Part shown: positions 8,532 to 16,904 of the stretch, piece after piece
Layout of the letters: each line of letters opens with the position of its first letter
Position numbering within the stretch: the first letter of the stretch is position 1
Assembly (NCBI RefSeq): GCF_046054195.1
Contig: NZ_JBEQCS010000002.1
Location: 62,001 to 126,000 of the forward strand
Source: Celerinatantimonas sp046054195
GTDB taxonomy: Bacteria > Pseudomonadota > Gammaproteobacteria > Enterobacterales > Celerinatantimonadaceae
Direction: 5' to 3'
DNA: 64,000 nucleotides
The notes under the pieces: generated by a model
Told to the model about the DNA's origin: nothing
Seen by the model: only the letters and a program-made list of their open reading frames with translations
Databases searched by the model: none
Program-made: the position numbers and the translations under genes

Positions 8532-10433
8532 TTAACCGTGAACTTTAGTTGTCTGATATCTGAATTTCAGATATTTCTGAGCATTGCTGACAATTTGAAA
8601 CGCGTCTTTTAAATGACGTTGTTCAAATGCCGATAATGCTTCTGGTTCAATATTATTATCAGGCTCTTGCGCAAATTCGATATCACTCGCTTGATGGCGA
8701 ATTCGCACCATAGAGATAAACTCCAAGGCATCGCGCAAATCAGAAGCACGACCTTTAGGCAGAATATTGGCCTCATCGATTGCGTTTAATCGGTCAAATG
8801 AGTTTTGTTCGGTTATCCCAAGCGACAAAGCATGGACGCGAATCAAGTCCACTAATGGTGCACTTCCCCGACGTTTTAAATTAATCGAGTTATTATGTTG
8901 GCCATCTGTTTCCATCACAAAATCTTTGAAAAACCCTAAAGGTGGCGTGCGATTTAAGGCATTGCGAGCCATACAAGCTAAAAAGCTAGGGCTGCGCCGT
9001 GCTTGACGCTGAATTTGCAAGCGCAGTTGATCCGCCCACTCGGTTTTTCCCCACACCCCATCTAAGTCAAAAAAGATATTGCTATCAAGCAACGAGCGAG
9101 GGGTTGGATGTGCTATCCATTCACTAAAACATTGTTGCCAACGATTCAAACTCATCCGCCATTGAGGATTACTCGCCATAATATTGCCTTTACACAACGG
9201 ATAGCCGCAACGTGCTAAACCTTGGCAGACAAAATCGGCTAATTTTGCAAAGTAATCGCCATGCACATGCTCATCAAAGCGATTATCCAGCACCAAAGCA
9301 TTATCCTGATCGGTCACAATTAACTGCTCATCTCGAGCCATTGAGCCAAGTGCTAAAAAGCAATAAGGAATTGGCGGTGGCCCAAGCTCTTTTTCGGCAA
9401 GCTCTAGCAACCGCTGCTTAAAACTGCGGCCAATCACGGCCATGGCGCTACCAATCATTCGTGAGTTGGCATCTTCGTTAACCATTCGCACAAAGCAATC
9501 TTTTACGTCATCACTTAAAGCGGCGAGTTCATCGATGCTATTTTTCGCAAAAATGCCACTGACAATAAACAAACTACTTTGTGACTCATAGCGAATAATG
9601 TCCATCATATCGATGATGCCAAGCGGTTTTCGTTTAGATAATACCGGCAGATGTTGCAAGTTATAACGAAGCATAGTCATCAACGCTTCAAAGACAAACT
9701 GTTGGGAATCTATCGTCACAAGCTCTTGGGACATAACCGAGCCAATCGGTGAATCAAGGTCTCTCCCTTGTGCTAGCACGCGCATTCGCAGGTCACTATC
9801 AGTGACAATCCCAACGATATTATGCTCAATCTGAGGTTGATAGTCATAAACCTTATCGGCGCCATCAACATGCTCCACTAACATTGAACTACAGACCGCC
9901 TCGGTCATTTTCTGCGCAGCTTCGCGAATAGTCGCATGCACGTCAATCGTCACGAGAGGTCGATTGAGCAATACACTCACCCGGGAGCTCATCAAATCAT
10001 TACCGTTATTCTGATTAGATACGACTTGGCGCAAACGTCGTCGGTCTTCAAGTTCAACAAAATCGGCAAACTGATCGGATTGTTCACATAAATCATAAAA
10101 AAGCTGATCGGGAATCAGATACACCAATGTATCTTCAATCGCCCGGGCTGGCAGACGAACCTTTTTATTCATCAACAGGCCCATCTGACCGAACAGTTCG
10201 CCCTCGCCTAAGCGATTATAGAGCTCACCATTTCGACGGAAAATCTCAACAGATCCCGAGCGCACCATATACAGATCTGAAATCGGGTCACCATAACGAA
10301 AAATATCACTATCGGCTCGGTAATAGCTGATTGAGATTTGTGAAGCAACCTCCTCTAGTTGCTCTTCACTGAGCTTTTCAAATGGCTCAAACTGGCGAAT
10401 AAATGCTTGAACCTCAAGTTGCTCTATTTCCAT
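8532..10433 (-). CDS. cNMP-binding / CBS / DUF294 nucleotidyltransferase-like regulator
   Basis: Cytosolic multidomain signalling protein, 633 aa: cyclic-nucleotide-binding domain about 10-125, tandem CBS domains about 150-285, and a DUF294 putative nucleotidyltransferase domain with GSMARDEQ (363-370) and TDQDNA (374-379), followed by the DUF294 C-terminal helical domain. The architecture resembles the N-terminus of GlnD joined to nucleotide sensors and suggests nucleotide- or energy-responsive modification of a partner. I place the start at the ATG at 10433, which has GGAG seven bases upstream; a TTG four codons earlier overlaps that ribosome site and is unlikely. Followed after 27 bp by the exonuclease gene. 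Confidence 0.9.
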   Translation of the reverse strand: MEIEQLEVQAFIRQFEPFEKLSEEQLEEVASQISISYYRADSDIFRYGDPISDLYMVRSGSVEIFRRNGELYNRLGEGELFGQMGLLMNKKVRLPARAIEDTLVYLIPDQLFYDLCEQSDQFADFVELEDRRRLRQVVSNQNNGNDLMSSRVSVLLNRPLVTIDVHATIREAAQKMTEAVCSSMLVEHVDGADKVYDYQPQIEHNIVGIVTDSDLRMRVLAQGRDLDSPIGSVMSQELVTIDSQQFVFEALMTMLRYNLQHLPVLSKRKPLGIIDMMDIIRYESQSSLFIVSGIFAKNSIDELAALSDDVKDCFVRMVNEDANSRMIGSAMAVIGRSFKQRLLELAEKELGPPPIPYCFLALGSMARDEQLIVTDQDNALVLDNRFDEHVHGDYFAKLADFVCQGLARCGYPLCKGNIMASNPQWRMSLNRWQQCFSEWIAHPTPRSLLDSNIFFDLDGVWGKTEWADQLRLQIQRQARRSPSFLACMARNALNRTPPLGFFKDFVMETDGQHNNSINLKRRGSAPLVDLIRVHALSLGITEQNSFDRLNAIDEANILPKGRASDLRDALEFISMVRIRHQASDIEFAQEPDNNIEPEALSAFEQRHLKDAFQIVSNAQKYLKFRYQTTKVHG

Positions 10434-10459
10434 CGAACGCTCCAAAGTGCTAAAAGCAA

Positions 10460-10480
10460 ACCGGGGCTTGTAGCCCCGGT
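10460..10480 (-). terminator. Rho-independent terminator of the BCCT gene
   Basis: Perfect 9-bp stem ACCGGGGCT/AGCCCCGGT with a 3-nt loop, followed on the minus strand by TTTGCTTTT. It separates the transporter from the DUF294 gene, which starts 27 bp further on, so the latter needs read-through or a promoter near here. Confidence 0.9.
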
Positions 10481-10492
10481 CAAAATCGTACG

Positions 10493-12151
10493 TTATTTCT
10501 TAACTTTTTTCGGCCTTGGCTCATCCATTAGCCCTTTAATTAGGGCAACGCACGCAGCCAAAAGGACAATGGTGAATGGAAAACCAGTCGATACGGCCAT
10601 GGCTTGCAAGGCAACTAATCCGCCACCTAAAACCAGAGAAACCGCAACTAAGCCTTCAAAAGTACACCAAAATACCCGTTGAGGTTTCGGCGCTTCAACT
10701 TTACCACCAGCTGAAATAGTATCGATCACCAACGAACCAGAATCTGACGATGTCACAAAGAACACAATCACCAGAATAATCCCAATAAATGAGGTAATTT
10801 CTGATAGTGGTAGATGTTTGAGCATCACGAATAATTTCAGAGGCAATTCAGCATTTGCAACGGCTTTATAGCCATCGTTCACATACTGATGAATCGCTGT
10901 GTCACCAAACGCTGTCATCCAAACCACACAAGCCAAAGATGGGATCAGTAACACACAGGTAATAAATTCTCGAACTGTACGCCCACGCGAAACGCGCGCG
11001 ATAAACATTCCCACAAATGGCGACCAGGAAATCCACCATGCCCAGTAGAATGCAGTCCAACCTTGTTCAAAGTTACTGTCTTCTCGACCAAATGGATTGG
11101 CTAATGCTGGAAAATGCTGAACATAACCAACAATATTGTCAAAAAATCCAGTTACAATCATCAATGTTGGGCCCACAAAGACCACAAATAATAGTAACAA
11201 TAATGCCAGAATCATGTTGATCTCAGAGAGCCGACGCACCCCAGCATCTAAGCCAGCTAACACAGAAGTGGTAGCGGCGGCCGTAATCAAAAAGATCAAA
11301 ATGATCTGCGTGGTATCGCCAAGCGGGATCCCAAACAAAAAGTGTAAACCAGCAGCGGCCTGTGACGAGCCAAGTCCTAAGGAAGTTGCAAGCCCAAACA
11401 ACGTTGCCACAATCGCCAATATATCCACAATATGGCCTGGCCATCCCCAAACACGCTCACCCAATAATGGATAAAAAATTGAGCGCATTGTCAGCGGTAA
11501 GCCTTTATTGAAGGCAAAAATAGCCAATCCCAAAGCTAACACCGCATAAATAGCCCATGGATGTAGCGCCCAGTGGAAGATGGTCGCAGCCATTCCCAAC
11601 TGCTCAGCTAAGGCCGTATTTCCAGCGGCTCCTCCCAATGGTGCCCAGTCGGTTCGCATCCCGCTAGCATCAAGCTTAATGCCACCAAGCGATGATGAAA
11701 AATGGCTCAATGGTTCAGACACACCATAGAACATCAGGCCAATCCCCATCCCGGCGGCAAACAGCATCGAGAACCAACTCAGATAACTAAAATCTGGTTT
11801 AGCCTCGGTGCCGCCAATACGAACGCGCCCCAAAGGAGAAACAACAATGACAATACAAACCAGCACGAAAATATTGCCGGACAGCAAAAAGAACCAATCT
11901 AAATTTGAAGTTAGCCAGTTACGCAAATCGCTGAACATTGGCGCGACCTGGTTTTGAAATGCCAGAGTTAGCACCACGAACGCAACAATTGCTAATCCAG
12001 CAATCATGAAAACGCGGTTATGGATATCAAATCCAAAAGGCCCAATTTGCAGGGCAACGTTATCCTGACCGACTTGATAATCGGTATCGATCGGATTCAC
12101 CTCACCATCAGGTAAAATGACATCCGTTTCTTCATTTTTCTTTTCGCTCAC
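10493..12151 (-). CDS. BCCT-family betaine/choline/carnitine transporter
   Basis: Inner-membrane transporter of the betaine-choline-carnitine family, 552 aa with about twelve hydrophobic segments. The family core AWWISWSPFVGMFIARVSRG lies around residue 370-390, and the TM3 glycine segment reads AAGMGIGLMFYGVSEPL. Such proteins take up quaternary ammonium compounds for osmoprotection or catabolism; the exact substrate cannot be assigned. The start is GTG at 12151 with AGGAG seven bases upstream. The C-terminal tail is short and basic, unlike the long sensory tails of osmoregulated BetT/BetP. It diverges from a membrane-anchored HTH gene at 12464. Confidence 0.9.
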   Translation of the reverse strand: MSEKKNEETDVILPDGEVNPIDTDYQVGQDNVALQIGPFGFDIHNRVFMIAGLAIVAFVVLTLAFQNQVAPMFSDLRNWLTSNLDWFFLLSGNIFVLVCIVIVVSPLGRVRIGGTEAKPDFSYLSWFSMLFAAGMGIGLMFYGVSEPLSHFSSSLGGIKLDASGMRTDWAPLGGAAGNTALAEQLGMAATIFHWALHPWAIYAVLALGLAIFAFNKGLPLTMRSIFYPLLGERVWGWPGHIVDILAIVATLFGLATSLGLGSSQAAAGLHFLFGIPLGDTTQIILIFLITAAATTSVLAGLDAGVRRLSEINMILALLLLLFVVFVGPTLMIVTGFFDNIVGYVQHFPALANPFGREDSNFEQGWTAFYWAWWISWSPFVGMFIARVSRGRTVREFITCVLLIPSLACVVWMTAFGDTAIHQYVNDGYKAVANAELPLKLFVMLKHLPLSEITSFIGIILVIVFFVTSSDSGSLVIDTISAGGKVEAPKPQRVFWCTFEGLVAVSLVLGGGLVALQAMAVSTGFPFTIVLLAACVALIKGLMDEPRPKKVKK

Positions 12152-12463
12152 TCACTTTCTCCTATTCCAATGAAAGTTTTTGTTTCGCTAAAGGCTTATG
12201 TTCAATAAACTCAGCAAAAACCTTACAAATGACCTAACTTTTAAGGTTCTAACGCCCTCTAGAAAGAGAGATAATCCATAAAGGCGCCGCATTTTAAGGA
12301 TTTATATAGATATTTCAACATGAGAAAACACCTCCTTTACTGAATAAATGAAGCTAAGGTGTTATTATATCGCCATATTGCTTACTACAAACCCTAAAAC
12401 ACATAAAGAAGTATAGGCAACCATACATATCTTGCTGATTTTTTAATAAGAGACTCACTGAAT
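12152..12463. other. Divergent control region between the BCCT and HTH genes
   Basis: 312 bp between divergent genes. It is AT-rich, contains no ORF of interest, and must hold promoters for both sides. I could not identify a confident operator. Confidence 0.4.
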
Positions 12464-12793
12464 ATGGATTTTAGAGCTTGGCGTATTTATAGAGGATATA
12501 CGCGCCGACAATTAGCCCGTTTATGTAAGGTTTCAACTCGATGTATCCGTCAAATTGAAAAAGAACAAAAAGCAAACGATAGCTTAACGAAAAAGCTCTA
12601 TTCAATTCTATCCATTTCACCCGACAGCCCTTACCCGCCAGAGTTTCGAAATCCCCTACAACGGCAAAACGATGTCATAAAAATCAGCCGAATCAGTCAT
12701 TGGTTTAAGACAATTGCCTACCTTGTTATCGCAATATTGTTAGCATTTTTATTTAAAAATTGGCTTATTGATTTCGTTCATTTATTTAAATAA
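12464..12793 (+). CDS. XRE-type HTH protein with C-terminal membrane anchor
   Basis: 109-aa protein: an N-terminal XRE-like helix-turn-helix (about 5-50; TRRQLARLCKVSTRCIRQIE) followed by a linker and one hydrophobic helix at about 83-103 near the C-terminus. The topology fits a DNA-binding protein tethered to the inner membrane with the HTH in the cytoplasm. The ATG at 12464 has only a weak GAGA upstream. It diverges from the BCCT transporter gene, which makes the transporter a natural candidate target, but no operator was recognised. Confidence 0.7.
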   Translation: MDFRAWRIYRGYTRRQLARLCKVSTRCIRQIEKEQKANDSLTKKLYSILSISPDSPYPPEFRNPLQRQNDVIKISRISHWFKTIAYLVIAILLAFLFKNWLIDFVHLFK

Positions 12794-12973
12794 AAATCCA
12801 CTCGCTTCATTTTAAGATTACTGTCATCACTTCTTCATCTCATAAACAGAATGATATCTAACCGCCTTATTATATTGATGGTTGTTATTATTAAAATAAT
12901 TAATAAATGATTAAACCACGTATTTCAGTTACTCTTATATGCCGTTAGATATAGTCTTTTTTGGGAAAATAAA

Positions 12974-13462
12974 GTGTCGTTAGTGCAGCCATTTAGAAAA
13001 GCACTCTTGCTAAGTATCATCATAGGCCTTCTAGTTGGATGCCAAAACCAACCTTGATATCAAGATATCCATAGCAAGACACTCCCTGAGCAAAAAATAC
13101 AAGCAATGGCTCAGCGTATAAATCATCTATACCCCAAAGCCAACAACGATGAAAAACAGCAAATATTAAGTGTCGCGGTGCGGGCAATGGATAATATGCT
13201 TCGCGTTAAAGGGGGCAGTTTTGAAATGGGCGACTTTGGCATGAAATGTCGGGTAACCGAATAGGTAAATGATTGGTATGCCAAAGATTATTATCAAGTA
13301 TCGCCGGTAAAAAACCCCACAGGCCCAAGCCATGGCCAATATAAAGTTACTCGTGGTGGCGGAGATATGCCGACCTTTGGGCGGATGCCTGAGAAATTAA
13401 CACTTTCTTTTTATTCCGAGCTTAATAGTTTTCGCTGCGCTATTGAAACGCCACACCTATGA
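12974..13462 (+). pseudogene. Decayed formylglycine-generating-enzyme-like (SUMF1) lipoprotein gene
   Basis: Reading one frame from GTG 12974 to TGA 13462 gives 162 codons interrupted by TGA at codon 28 (13055-13057) and TAG at codon 97 (13262-13264). The N-terminus is a lipoprotein signal with lipobox LVGC (Cys23). Next come the opening of a SUMF1/FGE domain (MLRVKGGSFEMGDFG) and, directly after the second stop, its closing segments (VNDWYAKDYYQVSPVKNPTG, TRGG, FRCAIETP). The middle of the domain is missing and the whole is about half the usual length, so nonsense mutations and an internal deletion have both struck. TAG sits where intact family members have Trp of an E-W-V-x-D-W-Y motif, a one-base change from TGG. 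Confidence 0.85.
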
Positions 13463-13488
13463 CTTAAAAGATTGCAGCCTATTAAAGC

Positions 13489-13854
13489 CTATTCAAATAG
13501 CCCAACGTAGTAGCTGCCTAATGCGCCAATGATCATCAACATTAAAATAAATAGATTATAAAAATGGTAATCACTTTTACGCCGATTGCGTTTTAATCGT
13601 AGTAACACATCAATGAGCGTAACCCCAAAACAGAGCCACAGCGATCGCAAATACCAAGGCAGATAGGTTTTATCCCAATTCTGACGGGTATCAATCCCTT
13701 TAAATTCAAGATATCCGTAATTAATTTGCGGACGAGCATAGTGAAAGACAATCAACGCGACGAGAAATAATAACCAGCAAAGAATCGTTAATGCACCTAA
13801 CCAACGCTGCAAGTGATCAGGCCCTTTACGACGATCAACGAAGGGTTTGTTCAT
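13489..13854 (-). CDS. Hypothetical inner-membrane protein, three TM helices
   Basis: 121-aa protein starting at the ATG at 13854, which has a strong AAGGAG upstream; a longer reading to 13896 would bypass that site. A charged N-terminus (NKPFVDRRKGPDHLQRW) is followed by hydrophobic segments at about 17-38, 71-88 and 99-117, with a basic RLKRNRRK loop before the last one. I do not recognise the family. It is followed by the decayed lipoprotein gene on the opposite strand and precedes divergent asnS, a placement that gives no functional clue. Confidence 0.7.
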   Translation of the reverse strand: MNKPFVDRRKGPDHLQRWLGALTILCWLLFLVALIVFHYARPQINYGYLEFKGIDTRQNWDKTYLPWYLRSLWLCFGVTLIDVLLRLKRNRRKSDYHFYNLFILMLMIIGALGSYYVGLFE

Positions 13855-14049
13855 TAGAGCTCCTTTTAAGAAGTTAAAGCATTGAAAACAATTCACCCAT
13901 CTGTCTTTACTACTTAGTTTAGGTGTTCATTACATATCAGAGCAGCTCAATCGTCTATATAGACCAATTTTTTCTTGAGTCTTATATCCTGACGAGTAAC
14001 ATAGCAGGTTCGAATTATTTGACCATTTTTAACGGAGTATTTTGCTGCT

Positions 14050-15450
14050 ATGACGCACACTTCAGTGGCCGACCTCCTCGCAGGCAAACACCAAACTGGC
14101 GAGCAGGTAACTGTCAAAGGCTGGATTCGCACACGGCGCGATTCCAAAGCGGGAATTTCATTTTTAGCTGTTCACGATGGCTCATGCTTTAATCCCATCC
14201 AGGCTGTTGTGCCTAATAAGCTTGATAATTACGACAATGAAATACTGCGTTTGACTGCAGGCTGCTCCGTTGCAATCACTGGTAATTTGGTTGAATCACA
14301 AGGCCAAGGGCAATCATTTGAAATTCAAGCTGACAACGTTGAAGTCATTGGCTGGGTAGAAAATCCAGATAGTTATCCAATGGCGGCTAAGCGTCATAGC
14401 ATTGAATATCTGCGTGAATATGCGCATTTGCGCCCTCGCACAAACATCATCGGTGCGATTACACGTGTTCGTAACTGCCTGTCTCAAGCATTGCATCGCT
14501 TTTTCCATGAACAAGGTTTTTACTGGATTAGCACGCCTATCATTACAGCAAGCGATTGTGAAGGTGCTGGAGAAATGTTCCGAGTCAGCACTCTGGACTT
14601 GGCAAACTTGCCGCGCACTGAAGATGGTGCAGTTGACTTTAGTGAAGATTTCTTTGGAAAAGAAGCATTTCTAACCGTTTCTGGCCAGTTAAACGTTGAA
14701 ACTTACGCTTGTGCGCTAAGTAAAGTTTATACTTTCGGTCCTACATTTCGTGCAGAAAACTCAAACACCAGCCGCCACTTGGCAGAATTCTGGATGGTAG
14801 AGCCTGAAATTGCTTTCGCTGACTTGGACAATGCAGCCGAGCTTGCTGAAAAAATGCTGAAATACGTATTTAAAGCGGTGCTGGATGAACGCCGGGATGA
14901 TATGGAATTCTTTGCTCAGCGCATCCAAAAAGATGCGATTACTCGCTTAGAAAGCTTTATTAGTCAAGATTTTGCTCAGGTTGACTACACCGATGCTATC
15001 GACATCTTGATTAAATCAGGACGCAAATTTGAATACCCTGTTGAATGGGGTATCGATATGTCGTCTGAACATGAGCGGTATCTGGCAGAAGAGCACTTTA
15101 AATCGCCTGTTGTTGTGAAAAACTATCCAAAAGATATTAAAGCGTTCTATATGCGGATGAATGAAGACGGCAAAACCGTTGCGGCAATGGATGTTTTAGC
15201 CCCTGGTATCGGTGAAATCATTGGTGGTAGTCAGCGTGAAGAGCGCTTAGACGTACTCGATGCTCGTCTTAAAGAGATGAACCTTAATCAGGAAGATTAC
15301 AGCTGGTACCGCGATTTGCGCCGTTATGGCACAGTGCCTCATTCAGGCTTTGGCTTGGGATTTGACCGTTTAGTCACTTACGTTACTGGTATGCAAAATA
15401 TTCGTGATGTAATCCCATTCCCTCGTGCACCTCGTTTAGCTGATTACTAA
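14050..15450 (+). CDS. asnS: Asparaginyl-tRNA synthetase
   Basis: Class II aminoacyl-tRNA synthetase that charges tRNA-Asn in the cytoplasm. The product is 466 aa, the same as E. coli AsnS. It has an N-terminal anticodon-binding OB fold (about 15-105; VKGWIRTRRDSKAGISFLAV) and a class II catalytic core with motif 2 (FRAENSNTSRHLAEFWM) and motif 3 (GFGLGFDRLV) near the end. The sequence is near-identical in motif content to the enterobacterial enzyme. Transcribed alone, and ending against a convergent gene. Confidence 0.98.
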   Translation: MTHTSVADLLAGKHQTGEQVTVKGWIRTRRDSKAGISFLAVHDGSCFNPIQAVVPNKLDNYDNEILRLTAGCSVAITGNLVESQGQGQSFEIQADNVEVIGWVENPDSYPMAAKRHSIEYLREYAHLRPRTNIIGAITRVRNCLSQALHRFFHEQGFYWISTPIITASDCEGAGEMFRVSTLDLANLPRTEDGAVDFSEDFFGKEAFLTVSGQLNVETYACALSKVYTFGPTFRAENSNTSRHLAEFWMVEPEIAFADLDNAAELAEKMLKYVFKAVLDERRDDMEFFAQRIQKDAITRLESFISQDFAQVDYTDAIDILIKSGRKFEYPVEWGIDMSSEHERYLAEEHFKSPVVVKNYPKDIKAFYMRMNEDGKTVAAMDVLAPGIGEIIGGSQREERLDVLDARLKEMNLNQEDYSWYRDLRRYGTVPHSGFGLGFDRLVTYVTGMQNIRDVIPFPRAPRLADY

Positions 15451-15458
15451 TGAAAATT

Positions 15459-15490
15459 AATTGTTTCGCGGGCTTGCCTGCTAAACAATT
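15459..15490 (-). terminator. Hairpin overlapping the stop codon of the convergent gene
   Basis: Stem AATTGTTT/AAACAATT (15459-15466 with 15483-15490) plus an inner five-pair stem. The TAG stop of the minus-strand gene lies within it, and on that strand the hairpin runs into AATTTTCATT. It may also stop asnS transcripts. Confidence 0.55.
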
Positions 15491-15951
15491 GAGCGATAAA
15501 CGAGCTGCATGACATCAATGGGTGCACCTTTGCTCGAATAGTTATCTTCAATAAACTGCGCCGTTTGTTCCATCGGCGCATTTTTATAACCAAACATCTG
15601 TAACTGCTTCACAAACTCACTGATATACCACTGCCCCATAATTTCCCACTGCAGACAATGCACCAATTGATGCAAATGCACCTCCGGGACATTCACATAT
15701 TGTGGGCGGATAAAATAATGGCGGCCAAACGCCACAGCTCGATGCGATTGCATGTCTTGATAATCTTTCACCGGCAATAATTCATGAGGAAAAGGCAGTT
15801 CATCGACGACGAAATAAACACATTTGGCTAAAAAGTCAGTGCTGATATATCCGCCCAGCAACATCTTTAATGTCATACAAGAGTTCGGTTTCACCGGACT
15901 TTCGTCAATAGCTGATGTAATCCATGACTGTAATCGCTGCTCAATCTTCAA
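15481..15951 (-). CDS. Hypothetical protein with HQLVH metalloprotease-like segment
   Basis: 156-aa soluble protein, not assigned to a named family. A TTG at 15951 is preceded by a perfect GGAGG at ideal spacing and is chosen over the TTG at 15963 that overlaps that site. The central VHLHQLVHCLQWEIMG resembles the HExxH helix of zinc peptidase-like proteins of the type HELVHVxQW, but Gln replaces the catalytic Glu. It could therefore be a metal-binding but catalytically dead relative, or unrelated. No signal peptide or membrane helix. It is followed immediately by the asnS end and lies downstream of ydjA on the same strand. Confidence 0.65.
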   Translation of the reverse strand: MKIEQRLQSWITSAIDESPVKPNSCMTLKMLLGGYISTDFLAKCVYFVVDELPFPHELLPVKDYQDMQSHRAVAFGRHYFIRPQYVNVPEVHLHQLVHCLQWEIMGQWYISEFVKQLQMFGYKNAPMEQTAQFIEDNYSSKGAPIDVMQLVYRSIV

Positions 15952-16077
15952 ACTACCCTCCAATCATTCATCCTTTAATTGATTATAATGAGTATTTTGT
16001 CATTGTCAGTTGACTTTAAGCTCAATAATGCCGATATAGATGTCCACTCGTTAACTTAACGGATAAAACTGAGTTTG

Positions 16078-16620
16078 TTACGCTAAGCTTGTGACAAAAT
16101 CGCTAATTGCATAAGGTTTTTTCTGAATCGGCGACGCAGCTGGGGTACCAAGATATAAAAAGCCAACAATCTGCTCTTTTTCTGCTAAACCCAATTTTTC
16201 TTTAACTAATGGGTCATAGCTTAACGCCCCACTTCGCCAAATACCGTTAAAGCCTTGGGCAAGCGCTGCCATTTGCATGGCTTGGACTGCACATCCGGCT
16301 GACAATAGCTGTTCAATTTCAGGCACTTTGGGGTGATCGACACAACTTGCAATCGCAGCAATAATCAATGGTGCGCGATAAGCCATCTGCTGGGCTTTAG
16401 CAACATTACCGCCCGTTGCTTGAGTCGCTTCAACAAATATTTCGGTAAGTTTATCTAGCCCTTTGCCTTGGATTTCGATAAATCGCCATGGGCGTAAGTC
16501 ACCATGATCAGGGGTTTTAAGGCCCGCCAGATAGATATTTTCAAGCGCTTTACCAGTCGGTGCAGGTTCTGAGAGTTTCGCACATGAATGCCGATTTAAT
16601 AACAGCTCTAAACTATCCAT
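16078..16620 (-). CDS. ydjA: Nitroreductase-family flavoprotein YdjA
   Basis: FMN-dependent oxidoreductase of the smallest nitroreductase subfamily, 180 aa (E. coli YdjA 183). The opening MDSLELLLNRHS and APTGKALENI, the FMN-contacting DHGDLRPWRF, and the late AQGFNGIWRSGAL and GFLYLGTP segments all match YdjA. The physiological substrate is unknown in the family. The ATG at 16620 has GGAG upstream. In E. coli ydjA also neighbours sppA-ansA, so the neighbourhood is conserved although yfcE and a small ORF intervene here. Confidence 0.93.
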   Translation of the reverse strand: MDSLELLLNRHSCAKLSEPAPTGKALENIYLAGLKTPDHGDLRPWRFIEIQGKGLDKLTEIFVEATQATGGNVAKAQQMAYRAPLIIAAIASCVDHPKVPEIEQLLSAGCAVQAMQMAALAQGFNGIWRSGALSYDPLVKEKLGLAEKEQIVGFLYLGTPAASPIQKKPYAISDFVTSLA

Positions 16621-16722
16621 TTTCGCTCCTTTAGATATGATTAACCTTTCTATTTTGCTTGACTGTCAGCAGAAAAAAAACCACACTTTTGCTCCGGACT
16701 ACAAAATAGGCAAGCTGACGCT

Positions 16723-16869
16723 ATGGCTAAATCCAAATCATTGCCTTCATCGAAGCCTGCGCTACCAACCCAAAAATCTATTGTAGAGCTGGTTGAACGT
16801 TATCCAGTTCAGACTACTCGAGTCCTTAAAGCTTGGCTAAAGCTAACCAATGATAAACCGCGTCGTTAA
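16723..16869 (+). CDS. Small basic protein upstream of yfcE
   Basis: 48-aa reading frame from ATG 16723 to TAA 16869, rich in Lys and Ser at the N-terminus, with a predicted amphipathic helix SIVELVERYPVQTTRVLKAW. It lies 35 bp upstream of yfcE on the same strand. The ribosome site is weak (AGG about 14 bases upstream). I do not recognise it; its codon use looks like the neighbours, so it is plausible but unproven. Confidence 0.45.
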   Translation: MAKSKSLPSSKPALPTQKSIVELVERYPVQTTRVLKAWLKLTNDKPRR

Positions 16870-16904
16870 GTCCTATCGCCCATTCTGTCACAAGGAGATG
16901 GAAC

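Noticed and set aside
11136..11474. 112-codon plus-strand frame opposite the BCCT gene
   Set aside because: Antisense to conserved transmembrane segments; composition is that of a complement of hydrophobic codons.
12239..12252. TTTTAAGGTTCTAA shared with the core of the 49262-49333 repeat
   Set aside because: Chance 14-mers are expected in 64 kb; flanking sequence does not match.
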